A DNA stretch of 64,000 nucleotides, from NCBI RefSeq assembly GCF_900230255.1, contig NZ_OCNJ01000016.1, forward strand, positions 1 through 64,000. The letters are read 5' to 3'. The DNA comes from Caenispirillum bisanense (lineage in GTDB: Bacteria > Pseudomonadota > Alphaproteobacteria > Rhodospirillales > Rhodospirillaceae). Both the position numbers and the translations under genes were made by a program. Position 1 is the first letter of the stretch; each line of letters starts with the position of its first letter. Under the pieces are notes generated by a model, which did no database searches, had not been told where the DNA came from, and saw only the letters and a program-made list of their open reading frames with translations. Positions 16,514 through 25,484 of this stretch are shown in pieces.

Positions 16514-18754
16514 ATGACCGCCGACCTCTCCGACGTCGCCGCCCCGGACAAGTACGAGGTGATGACCGCCGACGAGTTCAATCTCTGGTGCGCGCTGAAC
16601 GGCAAGCCCTACCGGCTGGCCCGCCACGTCTGGCCCGACGGCCGCGCCGAGTGGGACGTGGAGGTGAACCCGGGCAAGGCCGACGGCCTGGTGTGCTACG
16701 GCACCGGCCGCGAGGACGAGGCGGTCGCCGCCGCCGCCGCCTTCGCCTTCATCGCCGGCGTGGAATGGGCCGAAGCCGCCATCCGCGCCCGCCTGGAAGA
16801 CGAGATCCTGGCCGACGCCGAGGCGGACGAGGACGGCGAAGGCGACGCCGAGGACCTGCCGTGGTCCGAAGACGACGCCGACGCGGCCGAAGACGACGAC
16901 GACGGCTACGACGACCGGCCGTCGCAGGGCTGCATCGCCCCGGCGGCGCCCGAGGCGTGGGACGAAGGCGAGGACGGCTCCGACACCCTGGAAGCCGCCG
17001 ATGCGGACGAGGACCGTGACGAGGAACCGGAGGCCGTCGCCCCGGCCCCGCTCGCCGTCGACGCCCTCGCCGAACTGGGCGCCGAGGCCGGCCCCGCCGC
17101 CGTGGACGAAGCCGCCGCCGACGCCGCAGCCGAGCCGGAAGCGCCCGCCGAGGACACCGACGGCTACGAATACCCGCCGCTCGACCTGCTGCAGTTGCCG
17201 AGCAACCGCGACAACACGCCCGAGGACGAGGCGAAGCTGGCCGAAAACGCCCGCTCGCTCGAAACGGTGCTGAAGAACTTCCGCGTGCGCGGCGAGATCA
17301 TGGAGGTCAAGGTCGGCCCCGTGGTCACGCTCTACGAGCTGGAGCCGGTGCCGGGCACCAAGTCGGCGACCATCATCAATCTGGCCGACGACATCGCCCG
17401 CTCCATGTCCGCCATCACCGCCCGTATCGCGGTGGTGCCGGGCCGCAGCGTCATCGGCATCGAGCTGCCCAACGAGGCGCGCGAGACCGTGTGGCTGCGC
17501 GAGATCATGGACAGCGACCCCTTCCAGGGCAATCACAAGCTGCCGCTGGCGCTCGGCAAGGACATCGGCGGCAACCCCATGGTGGTGGACCTCGCCCGCA
17601 TGCCCCACCTGCTCATCGCCGGCACCACCGGCTCGGGCAAGTCGGTGGGCATCAACGGCATGATCCTGTCGCTGCTCTACCACCTGCCGCCGGAAAAGTG
17701 CCGCCTCATCATGGTGGACCCGAAGATGCTGGAGCTGTCGGTCTACGACGGCATCCCGCACCTGCTGACGCCGGTGGTGACCGACCCCAAGAAGGCCGTA
17801 CAGGCCCTCAAGTGGGCGGTGCGCGAGATGGAAAGCCGCTACAAGGCCATGGCGACCCTCGGGGTGCGCAACATCGAGGGCTACAATGCCCGCGTGACCG
17901 AGCTGGTGGCCAAGGGCGAGCGGGTGATGCGCCAGGTGCAGGTCGGCTTCGACCGCGACCGCCGCGAGCCCATCTACGAAGAACAGCCCATGGACCTGCG
18001 GCCCCTGCCCTACATCGTGGTGGTGGTCGACGAGATGGCCGACCTCATGCTGGTGGCCGGCAAGGAGATCGAGGCCGCCATCCAGCGCCTCGCCCAGATG
18101 GCCCGCGCCGCCGGCATCCACCTCATCATGGCGACGCAGCGCCCGTCGGTGGACGTCATCACCGGCACCATCAAGGCCAACTTCCCGACCCGCATCTCCT
18201 TCATGGTGACGAGCAAGATCGACAGCCGCACCATCCTGGGCGAGGCCGGCGCCGAGCAGTTGCTCGGCCAGGGCGACATGCTCTACATGGCCGCCGGCGG
18301 CCGCATCACCCGCGTGCACGGCGCCTTCGTCGCCGACCACGAGGTGGAGAAGGTGGTGCGCTTCCTCAAGGACCGCGGCGAGCCCGAATACCTGCACACG
18401 GTGACCGAAGACGACGACCTGGACGGCGACGGCCTCGGCTACGAGGGCGGCGGTTCGGGCGGCGGCGGCGCCGTCGGGCTCGAGAACATCCCCTCCTCCG
18501 GCGACGACCTCTACGACCAGGCCCTCGCCCTGGTGCTGCGCGAGCAGAAGGTGTCGGTCAGCTTCATCCAGCGCCACCTGCAGATCGGCTACAACCGGTC
18601 CGCCCGCCTCGTGGAGCGCATGGAGAACGAGGGCGTCGTCAGCCCCGCCAACCACGTCGGCAAGCGCGAAATCCTGGTCTCGGCCGCCACCTACGGCGGT
18701 GGCATGGGCGGCGGCGGCATGGCCTCCGCCGTGGACGACGACGACGATTTCTGA
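16514..18754 (+). CDS. FtsK/SpoIIIE-type DNA translocase lacking membrane segments
   Basis: A 746-residue motor protein. The C-terminal 500 residues are clear FtsK: Walker A G370-T-T-G-S-G-K-S377, Walker [10 protein letters not shown] near residues 501-509, and a gamma winged helix from about 662 to 725 that would read KOPS-like DNA. The usual N-terminal membrane helices are missing; instead there is a soluble domain (about 1-100) and a long acidic stretch (about 105-225) rich in D and E. It might be a cytosolic translocase recruited by the acidic tail, or a second FtsK besides a membrane-bound one elsewhere. The ATG at 16514 is likely; a GTG at 16442 is in frame. Confidence 0.85.
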   Translation: MTADLSDVAAPDKYEVMTADEFNLWCALNGKPYRLARHVWPDGRAEWDVEVNPGKADGLVCYGTGREDEAVAAAAAFAFIAGVEWAEAAIRARLEDEILADAEADEDGEGDAEDLPWSEDDADAAEDDDDGYDDRPSQGCIAPAAPEAWDEGEDGSDTLEAADADEDRDEEPEAVAPAPLAVDALAELGAEAGPAAVDEAAADAAAEPEAPAEDTDGYEYPPLDLLQLPSNRDNTPEDEAKLAENARSLETVLKNFRVRGEIMEVKVGPVVTLYELEPVPGTKSATIINLADDIARSMSAITARIAVVPGRSVIGIELPNEARETVWLREIMDSDPFQGNHKLPLALGKDIGGNPMVVDLARMPHLLIAGTTGSGKSVGINGMILSLLYHLPPEKCRLIMVDPKMLELSVYDGIPHLLTPVVTDPKKAVQALKWAVREMESRYKAMATLGVRNIEGYNARVTELVAKGERVMRQVQVGFDRDRREPIYEEQPMDLRPLPYIVVVVDEMADLMLVAGKEIEAAIQRLAQMARAAGIHLIMATQRPSVDVITGTIKANFPTRISFMVTSKIDSRTILGEAGAEQLLGQGDMLYMAAGGRITRVHGAFVADHEVEKVVRFLKDRGEPEYLHTVTEDDDLDGDGLGYEGGGSGGGGAVGLENIPSSGDDLYDQALALVLREQKVSVSFIQRHLQIGYNRSARLVERMENEGVVSPANHVGKREILVSAATYGGGMGGGGMASAVDDDDDF

Positions 18755-18795
18755 GCCACTCACCAAGGCATCGGGCCGACGCCTCCTTCCAGGCT

Positions 18796-18826
18796 GGTCG
18801 CGCGTTGCTGCACTGCAACCGCGACC
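18796..18826 (+). promoter_or_regulatory. Palindromic operator-like site before the phasin gene (PhaR-type?)
   Basis: GGTCGCG and CGCGACC flank GTTGCTGCACTGCAAC, giving a long inverted repeat just upstream of the phasin ribosome-binding site. TGC-rich palindromes of this kind are bound by PhaR repressors before phasin genes in other alphaproteobacteria. A similar core, GTTGCACTGCAG, lies before the gene at 54739. The regulator assignment is an inference. Confidence 0.5.
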
Positions 18827-18843
18827 ACCGAGGAGCCGCCCGC

Positions 18844-19254
18844 ATGCCCCGTAGACCGTCCGCCGCCGCCACCGTTCCCCTGTTCGGCCTCGACGCCTTC
18901 CGCGCGGCGGTGAAGTCGGCGGAGATGCTGTCGGCCGCCGCCGTCACCATCGGCTTCCGCACCACCTCCATGGCCGCCGCCTGGGGCGGCTGGCAGCCCC
19001 ACGACACCGCCGAGAATACCCGCATGGTGACCGAAAAGATGGCCGCCGCCGGCGAATGGGCGGGCGCCGCCTCCAAGGCCATGATGGGCATGCAGGCCGA
19101 AGCGATGCGCCTATGGACGGTCGACAGCTGGACCGGCGGCCTCGACGCCTGGACCCGCCTCGCGACGCTCGGCGTCAGCGGCTACGGCGGCATGCTGGCG
19201 CCCTACCACAAGCGCACCACCGCCAACATGCGCCGCCTCGGCCGGAAGGCGTGA
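18844..19254 (+). CDS. Phasin-like granule-associated protein
   Basis: A 136-residue alanine-rich helical protein with many methionines and tryptophans, of the size and pattern of short phasins: hydrophobic-amphipathic helix (L-F-G-L-D-A-F-R-A-A-V-K-S-A-E), a middle W-x-P stretch, and repeated E-K-M / E-A-M helices. Phasins coat polyhydroxybutyrate granules. AGGAG lies 8 bases before the ATG at 18844. The palindrome upstream fits autoregulation through granule-sensing PhaR. The call rests on pattern and context. Confidence 0.6.
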   Translation: MPRRPSAAATVPLFGLDAFRAAVKSAEMLSAAAVTIGFRTTSMAAAWGGWQPHDTAENTRMVTEKMAAAGEWAGAASKAMMGMQAEAMRLWTVDSWTGGLDAWTRLATLGVSGYGGMLAPYHKRTTANMRRLGRKA

Positions 19255-19294
19255 GGGGGTGGGCGCCATAACCCACTGAACATCCTCTGAAAAT

Positions 19295-19412
19295 GTCATG
19301 GCCGGGCTTGACCCGGCCATCCACGGCGCCCCTGTCAGCCGCCGCGGAGACAGCCCCGAAGCGGCCGGCGCGGTGCACGCCGTGGATGCCCGGCTCGGTG
19401 GCCGGGCATGAC
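19295..19412. repeat. REP-like palindrome, tandem copy 1
   Basis: Begins GTCATGGCCGGGCTTGACCC and ends GGCCGGGCATGAC. Two internal hairpins are visible: GGCCGGG/CCCGGCC at the left and GCCCGGC/GCCGGGC at the right. The outer ends (GTCAT/ATGAC, CCACGGC/GCCGTGG) pair with each other. Confidence 0.85.
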
Positions 19413-19438
19413 AAGCAATTGAAAAGACAGAGAAAATT

Positions 19439-19554
19439 GTCATGGCCGGGCTTGATCCGGCCATCCACGGCCCCGGGCGGCCGCCGTGGAGACAGCCCAG
19501 GAACGGCCGACGCCGTGCATGCCGTGGATACCCGGCTCGGTGGCCGGGCATGAC
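19439..19554. repeat. REP-like palindrome, tandem copy 2
   Basis: A 116-bp unit with the same ends and internal hairpins as copy 1, starting 144 bp after it. The middle third differs most between copies. Confidence 0.85.
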
Positions 19555-19580
19555 AAGCGCTTGATTCAGAAGGCAGAATT

Positions 19581-19698
19581 GTCATGGCCGGGCTTGACCC
19601 GGCCCTCCACGGCGCCCCGGACGGCCGCCGTGGAGACAGCCCCGAAGCGGCCGGCGCGGTGCACGCCGTGCACGCCCGGCTAGGAGACCGGGCATGAC
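19581..19698. repeat. REP-like palindrome, tandem copy 3
   Basis: A 118-bp unit starting 142 bp after copy 2. The 26-bp joints before copies 2 and 3 are themselves related (starting AAGC, ending AGAATT or AAAATT), so the repeat unit including the joint is about 142-144 bp. Confidence 0.85.
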
Positions 19699-19758
19699 AA
19701 CGTGTTGAAAAGGCGCCGGTAATCGCCCGTGCCGCCGGCCCAGGCGCCCCGCCCTGCC

Positions 19759-20841
19759 CTACCGCGCCGCCAGGTCGGCGGAGCCGTCCAGGTACTTCAC
19801 CGGGTCCACCGCCTTGGAGCCCTTGCGCAGTTCGAAGTGCACCTGCGGGCGGTCGACGTTGCCCGTGGCGCCGGACTTGGCGATGACCTCGCCCTTCTTC
19901 ACCGTCGCGCCGCGCTGGGCGATGAGCTGGCTGTTGTGGGCGTAGGCCGTCATCCAGCCGCCATCGTGCTTGAGCAGCAGCAGGTTGCCGAAGCCCTTCA
20001 GCTCGTTGCCGGCGTAGACCACGACGCCGTTCTCGGCCGCCTTCACCGGCGTGCCCTCGGGCACCAGGATGTTGACGCCGTCGTTGTGCAGGCCCTTGCC
20101 GGCGGGGCCGAAGCCGGCGATCACCGGCCCCTTCACGGGCCACGCGAAGCGGCCGCCGGAGCGGGCGGGCGGTTCACCGACCGGGGCCGGCTTGGGCGGA
20201 GCCGCCGCCACCTTGGGCGGCTCGGCCGGCGCCGCCGGGGCGGTGGTTGCGGACGGCGGCGGAGCGGTGGTCGGTGCCGGCGCGGCCGGGCCTTGCGCCA
20301 CCACCGGCGGCGCGGGCGCGGCGGACGAACTGCCGGGGTCGGTCTTTTCCACCAGCACCGGCGGGCGCGGCTCCGGTTCCGCCCGGTCCGCAGCCATGGC
20401 CTGCACCGTGCCGGGCAGCACCAGGCGCTGGCCCTGGGTGATGACGTAGGGCGGCCCGAGGCGGTTGGTGCGGGCGAGCGCGTTCATGTCCACCGCATGG
20501 GCGCGCGAGATGCCGTAGAGCGTGTCGCCCGGCTGCACCACGTAGACCTGCTGCGCCGGCATGCGCAGCACCTGCCCGACGTAAAGCGTGTAGGGCGGCG
20601 CGAGGCGGTTCATTTCCATGAGCTGGCGCATGGGTACGCCGTAGGTGCGGGCGATGCCGTAGACGGTGTCGCCGCGCTTCACCGTCACTTCCGGCGGCAC
20701 GTCTCGCACCGGCGCGCCGGTGCCGCGGCCGGTGGGATGGAAGACGGAGTTGTATTCCGGCTGGGCGTCCCACTGCGTGCAGCCCGCCAGCCCGGCCGCC
20801 ATGGCTGCGGCCAGGAGAACGGCGCGGCGTCCGCGGCGCAT
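19759..20841 (-). CDS. nlpD: NlpD-like lipoprotein: two LysM domains and a degenerate LytM (M23) domain
   Basis: A 360-residue lipoprotein with lipobox L-A-G-C. Two LysM domains follow (about 55-100 and 105-150; V-K-R-G-D-T-V-Y-G-I and V-Q-P-G-D-T-L-Y-G-I), then a long Pro/Ala linker and a C-terminal LytM domain. The zinc site is broken: where catalytic M23 enzymes have H-x-G-x-D, this has N-D-G-V-N, and Q-V-H-F replaces H-x-H. E. coli NlpD and EnvC are degenerate in the same way and activate amidases instead of cutting peptidoglycan. The ATG at 20841 follows AGGGGG. It ends the tat-serS-surE-pcm-nlpD run. Confidence 0.9.
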   Translation of the reverse strand: MRRGRRAVLLAAAMAAGLAGCTQWDAQPEYNSVFHPTGRGTGAPVRDVPPEVTVKRGDTVYGIARTYGVPMRQLMEMNRLAPPYTLYVGQVLRMPAQQVYVVQPGDTLYGISRAHAVDMNALARTNRLGPPYVITQGQRLVLPGTVQAMAADRAEPEPRPPVLVEKTDPGSSSAAPAPPVVAQGPAAPAPTTAPPPSATTAPAAPAEPPKVAAAPPKPAPVGEPPARSGGRFAWPVKGPVIAGFGPAGKGLHNDGVNILVPEGTPVKAAENGVVVYAGNELKGFGNLLLLKHDGGWMTAYAHNSQLIAQRGATVKKGEVIAKSGATGNVDRPQVHFELRKGSKAVDPVKYLDGSADLAAR

Positions 20842-20915
20842 GATGAACCCCCTCATCCTCATGGCCGCCAGCCTATACGGGGTTGCCGCGTCGCTCAATG
20901 GTGCAGTGCCGCTGA

Positions 20916-21572
20916 TCAGCCGTTGCCGACCGGCAGCCCCTCCACCAGCGGCACGAAGCGCACGGGGAAGAGATGCGTCACCACCGGCTCGGCGCCCTCC
21001 TCCTCGGGCTTCACGACCTTGATGAGTTCCTGGTCGGTGCCCGGCTCGTAGCCGATGGGCAGCACCAGGATGCCGCCCGGCTTCAACTGGTCGAGCAGCG
21101 CCTGCGGGATCTCGCGGAAGGCCGCCGCCGTCACCATGATGCGGTCGAAAGGCGCCTGTTCAGGCCAGCCGCGGGTGCCGTCGCCGACCATGGTGGTGAT
21201 GTTGTGCAGGCCGAGCTGGTGGAAGCGCTGCTCCGCCACCCGGCTGAGCGGCCGATGTCGCTCGATGCTGTAGAGCCGCCGGCAGAGGCGCGACAGCACC
21301 GCCGCCTGATAGCCCGACCCGGTGCCGACCTCCAGCACCTTCATGCGTGGCCCGACCTCCAGCGCCGACGTCATCAGGCCGACGACGATGGGCTGGCTGA
21401 TGGTCTGGTCGCAGCCGATGGGCAGCGCCCGGTTGGCCCAGGCCTGGCTCTGGTACACCGCCTCGACGAAGACCTCGCGCGGGATGGCCTCCAGCACCGT
21501 CATCACCCGCGGATCGACGCCCTGGCGGCGCAGCTCCATGACGAGCTGCGCCTTGTGGCTCTGATCCATCAT
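20916..21572 (-). CDS. pcm: Protein-L-isoaspartate O-methyltransferase
   Basis: A 218-residue SAM-dependent repair enzyme that methylates isoaspartyl residues in aged proteins. The substrate motif D-Q-T-I-S-Q-P is present near residue 60, followed by motif I V-L-E-V-G-T-G-S-G-Y. The start ATG overlaps the surE stop (ATGA), so the two are translationally coupled, as in many proteobacteria. Compare the divergent homologue at 50314-50970, which lacks T-I-S-Q-P. Confidence 0.93.
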   Translation of the reverse strand: MMDQSHKAQLVMELRRQGVDPRVMTVLEAIPREVFVEAVYQSQAWANRALPIGCDQTISQPIVVGLMTSALEVGPRMKVLEVGTGSGYQAAVLSRLCRRLYSIERHRPLSRVAEQRFHQLGLHNITTMVGDGTRGWPEQAPFDRIMVTAAAFREIPQALLDQLKPGGILVLPIGYEPGTDQELIKVVKPEEEGAEPVVTHLFPVRFVPLVEGLPVGNG

Positions 21573-22351
21573 CGCAGCACCTGCTTGAGGGCCAGCATGG
21601 TGGGTTCGTGGGTCAGGTCGACGCACAAGGGCGTGACGGACACCACGTTGCGCCCCACCGCCTCGATGTCGGTGCCGACGACGGTGGTTTCCTCGTTGCG
21701 CTGGGGGCCGATCCAGACATAGGGGCGGCCGCGCGGGTCGTGCCGCTCGATGAGCCCGTCGCCGAGCTTGCGCTTGCCCTGGCGCACCACTTCCACGCCG
21801 GCCACCGCGTCGGGGGCGCAGTTGGGGAAGTTGACGTTGATGGTCACGTTGCGCGCCCAGCCCTGGGCGCAGCACGCGCGTATCACCCGCGCCGCATGGG
21901 CGCGCGCCGTCTCCCACGGCACCGGGTCGGGGTGGCGGAAGATCTGGCTGAGGGCGATGGACGGCACGCCGAGCAGCGTGCCCTCGATGGCGGCGGCGAT
22001 GGTGCCCGAATAGGTCACGTCGTCACCCAGGTTGGCACCGCGGTTGATGCCCGACAGCAGCAGCGTCGGCTTGCGGTCGGGCACCAGCTTGTTGACGGCC
22101 AGCAGCACGCTGTCGGTCGGCGTGCCGTCGACGGCGAAGCGCTTCTCCGCCACCTGACGATAACGCAGCGGATGATGCAGCGTCAGCGAGTGGGCCGTGC
22201 CGCTCTGTTCCGTTTCCGGCGCCACCACCCAAACGTCGTCGCTGAGGGAGAGCGCGATCTCCTCCAGCAGGGCGATGCCCGGCGCATGGATGCCGTCGTC
22301 GTTGGAGACGAGGATGCGGGCGGTCGACAGATCGGTGACGGGCTCAAACAT
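21569..22351 (-). CDS. surE: 5'/3'-nucleotidase SurE
   Basis: A 260-residue metal-dependent nucleotide phosphatase. The N-terminal signature [13 protein letters not shown] is intact, with the metal-binding D-D pair, and [18 protein letters not shown] further in. The start overlaps the serS stop by 8 bp and the stop overlaps the pcm start, so it sits in a tightly coupled serS-surE-pcm operon. It is linked to survival in stationary phase. Confidence 0.95.
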   Translation of the reverse strand: MFEPVTDLSTARILVSNDDGIHAPGIALLEEIALSLSDDVWVVAPETEQSGTAHSLTLHHPLRYRQVAEKRFAVDGTPTDSVLLAVNKLVPDRKPTLLLSGINRGANLGDDVTYSGTIAAAIEGTLLGVPSIALSQIFRHPDPVPWETARAHAARVIRACCAQGWARNVTINVNFPNCAPDAVAGVEVVRQGKRKLGDGLIERHDPRGRPYVWIGPQRNEETTVVGTDIEAVGRNVVSVTPLCVDLTHEPTMLALKQVLR

Positions 22352-23621
22352 CGGCGGCGATCACCTCCACGCCGCCCATGTAGGGGCGCAGCGCCTCGGG
22401 CACCACGATGGAGCCGTCGGCCTGCTGGTAGTTCTCCAGCACCGCCACCATGCAGCGGCCGACCGCCAGCGCCGAGCCGTTCAGCGTGTGCACGAAGCGA
22501 GTGCCCTTCTCGCCCTCGGGGCGGAAGCGGGCCTTCATGCGGCGCGCCTGGAAGTCACCGGTGTTGGAGCACGAGCTGATCTCGCGGTAGCGCCCCTGCC
22601 CCGGCAGCCAGACCTCGATGTCGTATGTCTTGCGGGCCGAGAAGCCCATGTCGCCGGTGCACAGGGCGACGACGCGATACGGCAGGTTCAGGCGCTTGAG
22701 CACTTCCTCGGCGCACTGGGTCATGCGCTCGTGCTCGGCGTCGCTGTGGTCGGGGTGGGCGATGGAGACCAGTTCCACCTTCTCGAACTGATGCTGGCGG
22801 ATCATGCCGCGCGTGTCCTTGCCCGCCGCACCCGCTTCCGAGCGGAAGCAGAGCGTGAAGGCGGTCATGCGGATGGGCAGCGTGTCTTCCGTCAGGATCT
22901 GGTCGGCGACGGTGTTGGTGAGCGTCACCTCGGCGGTCGGGATGAGCCAGCGGCCATCTTCGGTGCGGAACAGGTCCTCGGCGAACTTGGGCAGCTGGCC
23001 GGTGCCGTAGAGCGGCTCGTCGCGCACCAGCACGGGCGTGTTCATTTCCGTATAGCCGTGCTCGCCGGTGTGCAGATCCAGCATGAACTGCGCCAGCGCC
23101 CGTTCCAGGCGCGCCAGCTTGCCCTTCAGCACCACGAAGCGGGCGCCCGACAGGCCGGCCGCCGTCTCGAAGTCCATGAGGCCGAGGCCGGTGCCGAGCG
23201 CGTCGTGCTCCTTGGGATCGAAGTCGAAGGCGCGCGGCGTGCCCCAGGTGCGGATCTCGACGTTCTCGGTCTCGTCCTTGCCCGCCGGCACGTCGTCGGC
23301 CGGAATGTTCGGCAGCGCCATGAGCAGGACGTCGATCTCGGCGGCGGCGGCCTTCTCGGCCTCTTCCGCTTCAGCGAGCTTGCCCTTGAAGGCCGCCACC
23401 TCTTCCATGATCGCGCTGGCGTCGCCGCCCTGCGACTTGATCTTGCCGATCTGCTTGGACGCCTCGTTGCGCCGCGCCTGCAGGTCCTGCATCTCGGTCT
23501 GCAGGGCCCGGCGGCGGGCGTCGATCTCCTGAATCCGGGCCGACAGGGGGCTCAGGCCGCGGCGGGCCAGACCCTCATCGAAAGCCTCAGGGTTGTCGCG
23601 GATCCATTTGACGTCGAGCAT
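22344..23621 (-). CDS. serS: Seryl-tRNA synthetase
   Basis: A 425-residue class II aminoacyl-tRNA synthetase. It opens [15 protein letters not shown], followed by the long antiparallel coiled coil (about 30-100) that holds tRNA-Ser. The class II motifs appear as P-T-A-E-V-T-L-T-N (motif 2 region), [14 protein letters not shown] and the motif 3 region [10 protein letters not shown]. Length is normal. It lies between tatC and surE, a conserved alphaproteobacterial arrangement. Confidence 0.97.
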   Translation of the reverse strand: MLDVKWIRDNPEAFDEGLARRGLSPLSARIQEIDARRRALQTEMQDLQARRNEASKQIGKIKSQGGDASAIMEEVAAFKGKLAEAEEAEKAAAAEIDVLLMALPNIPADDVPAGKDETENVEIRTWGTPRAFDFDPKEHDALGTGLGLMDFETAAGLSGARFVVLKGKLARLERALAQFMLDLHTGEHGYTEMNTPVLVRDEPLYGTGQLPKFAEDLFRTEDGRWLIPTAEVTLTNTVADQILTEDTLPIRMTAFTLCFRSEAGAAGKDTRGMIRQHQFEKVELVSIAHPDHSDAEHERMTQCAEEVLKRLNLPYRVVALCTGDMGFSARKTYDIEVWLPGQGRYREISSCSNTGDFQARRMKARFRPEGEKGTRFVHTLNGSALAVGRCMVAVLENYQQADGSIVVPEALRPYMGGVEVIAADV

Positions 23622-23690
23622 GAGCGCGTCCGGTCTTTCTTCTCTGAAATCAATGCCATGAACGAAGCCGGTGAGGCCGCTCGCGCGGCC

Positions 23691-24533
23691 TCACGACTGG
23701 TTGAAATCGGTCTCGTCGACGCCGTCGGCCAGGGCCTCGGGGTCTTCCTCTTCCTCCAGCGCCTCCTGCCGTTTGCGCTGCATGAGGCCGACCGTGATGA
23801 TCGATATCTCGTAAAGCGCGATGAGCGGCAGGGCAAGGCCGACCTGGCTGATGACGTCGGGCGGCGTCATGATGGCGGCGAAGATGAAGACGCCTACGAT
23901 GGCGTACTTGCGCTTGCTCTTCAAGCCGTCCGCCGTCACCACGCCGGCGCGTGCCAGCAGGGTCAGCACCACGGGCAGCTGGAAGCTGACGCCGAAGGCG
24001 AGGATCAGCTTCATCACCAGGCCGAGGTATTCCCCGACCTTGGCTTCCAGCTCGATGGGCAGCACCGTCTCGGATCCCGAAGTCTGGAAGCCGAGCAGGA
24101 AGCGCCACGCCATGGGGATGATGAAGTAATAGACCAGCGCCGCGCCGATGGCGAACAGCACCGGGCTCATGAACAGGAACGGCAGGAAGGCCTTCTTCTC
24201 GTGACGGTACAGGCCCGGCGCGACGAACCGCCACAGCTGCCAGGCGAACACCGGGAAGCCGATGACGGCGGCGCCGAAGGCCCCGACCTTGATGTAGGTG
24301 AAGAAGGCTTCCGTCAGCGCCGTGTAGATCATGCGCTGGCTGCCGCCGACCTCGTGCATGATGTCGGCCAGCGGCTGCACCAGGAAGCCGTAGATGTATT
24401 CGGCCACGAAGTAGCAGCCGAAGAACGCCACGATGAAGGTGACGGCGCAATAGAGCAGCCGCTTGCGCAGCTCCAGCAGGTGCTCGAGCAGCGGCATCTT
24501 GTTCTGTTCGGGATCGTCCCGCACGACGGCCAT
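23691..24533 (-). CDS. tatC: Sec-independent protein translocase TatC
   Basis: A 280-residue inner-membrane protein with six hydrophobic segments, the receptor of the Tat pathway that exports folded twin-arginine proteins. The N-terminal P-L-L-E-H-L-L-E-L-R-K-R motif that binds signal peptides and the P-x-F-x-F region before helix 3 are present. It starts 4 bp after tatB. A charged C-terminal tail rich in glutamate is longer than in E. coli. Confidence 0.95.
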   Translation of the reverse strand: MAVVRDDPEQNKMPLLEHLLELRKRLLYCAVTFIVAFFGCYFVAEYIYGFLVQPLADIMHEVGGSQRMIYTALTEAFFTYIKVGAFGAAVIGFPVFAWQLWRFVAPGLYRHEKKAFLPFLFMSPVLFAIGAALVYYFIIPMAWRFLLGFQTSGSETVLPIELEAKVGEYLGLVMKLILAFGVSFQLPVVLTLLARAGVVTADGLKSKRKYAIVGVFIFAAIMTPPDVISQVGLALPLIALYEISIITVGLMQRKRQEALEEEEDPEALADGVDETDFNQS

Positions 24534-24536
24534 GGA

Positions 24537-25034
24537 TCAGGCGCCCCCTTCGCCGCCGGCGATGCGCCGCGGCTCGTCCGCCGCCGGCGCGGCCGGAGCC
24601 GAAGCAGGCGCGGCGGCGGGGGGTGCGGCCGAAGCCGGCGCCTGGGCGGGCGCCATGTCCGCCACCGGACGCGCCGGGTCGTCGGTCGGCCGCGCTTCCG
24701 CCGCCTTCGCCGCCTGGCGCGGCACGGTGTTGAGATCGAGGTCCTTGCGGGCCTCGTTCAGGTCTTTGGTGAAGTCGCCGGTCGGGTCGACCTGCTTTTC
24801 GATTTCGCGGCCAAAATCCATGGTGCGCGCCTTCTTCAGGCCGTCGCGCACCTCTTCCAGTTCCGCCTCGCGGACGACGTCGTCGATGTGGCGCTGGAAC
24901 TCGCGCGCCATGCCGCGGATGCGGCGGGTCCAGCGGCCCAGCGTGCGCAGGGCCGTCGGAAGTTCCTTGGGACCGAGGATGATCACCGCCAGCACGATGA
25001 TCAGGCCGAGTTCATCCCAGCCGAGGTCGAACAT
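24537..25034 (-). CDS. tatB: Sec-independent protein translocase TatB
   Basis: A 165-residue protein: short N-terminal membrane segment (L-G-L-I-I-V-L-A-V-I-I-L-G-P-K-E-L-P), an amphipathic helix, then an Ala/Pro-rich tail. The E-L and G-P-K-E-L-P motif is typical of TatB, which partners TatC in signal-peptide recognition. Next to tatC and 78 bp after tatA. Confidence 0.93.
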   Translation of the reverse strand: MFDLGWDELGLIIVLAVIILGPKELPTALRTLGRWTRRIRGMAREFQRHIDDVVREAELEEVRDGLKKARTMDFGREIEKQVDPTGDFTKDLNEARKDLDLNTVPRQAAKAAEARPTDDPARPVADMAPAQAPASAAPPAAAPASAPAAPAADEPRRIAGGEGGA

Positions 25035-25111
25035 TCAGGAAACCTTCGGATAAGGGTCGAAGGCGTCGGCGGCGCAGCCTCGCGGGCGCGCCGCCGCACG
25101 CGGCTGCGGGA

Positions 25112-25381
25112 TCAGCCCTTGGCGCCCGCCTCGTCGCGCTCCTTGTTCACCGGCGCGGCGCCGGTGGTGTTGGAGGTGGTGGCGGCACCGCCCTCGATGG
25201 ACTTGCGCTCGGTGGTCGTGGCGGAGGCGTCGTCGGTGTCGTCGCCTTCCTTCAGACCCTTCTTGAAGGCGTTCACGCCCTTGGCGACGTCACCCATGAG
25301 CCGCGGAATCTTGCCGGCGCCGAACAGGACCAGGACCACCAGCAGAACGATGATCCAGTGCCAGATGCTGAAAGTACCCAT
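25112..25381 (-). CDS. tatA: Sec-independent protein translocase TatA
   Basis: An 89-residue protein beginning [20 protein letters not shown], then G-A-G-K-I-P, the F-G-x-G-K hinge region, and an amphipathic helix with F-K-K-G-L-K. TatA forms the pore of the Tat translocase. It heads the tatABC-serS-surE-pcm-nlpD run. The gene upstream on the same strand is fbpC rather than scpB. Confidence 0.95.
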   Translation of the reverse strand: MGTFSIWHWIIVLLVVLVLFGAGKIPRLMGDVAKGVNAFKKGLKEGDDTDDASATTTERKSIEGGAATTSNTTGAAPVNKERDEAGAKG

Positions 25382-25484
25382 AGACCATATCTCCGAAACT
25401 GACTTGTCTGCGCCGCGTCAAGGTTCGCGGATCATCGCAGAAACCCCAGGCCACCGCAACACGCGGGGCGATTGCCGATTTGTG

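Larger units (their letters stand above)
19255..19758. other. Gene-free stretch filled by three tandem REP-like elements
   Basis: About 500 bp between the convergent phasin and nlpD genes. It is almost fully occupied by three 116-118 bp palindromic units separated by 26 bp each. No gene, RNA or clear terminator is seen in it, although the palindromes themselves could stop transcription from both sides. Confidence 0.8.

Noticed and set aside
19295-19698. Possible CRISPR array
   Set aside because: The units are 116-118 bp and vary inside, the 26-bp joints resemble each other, and no cas genes are present.
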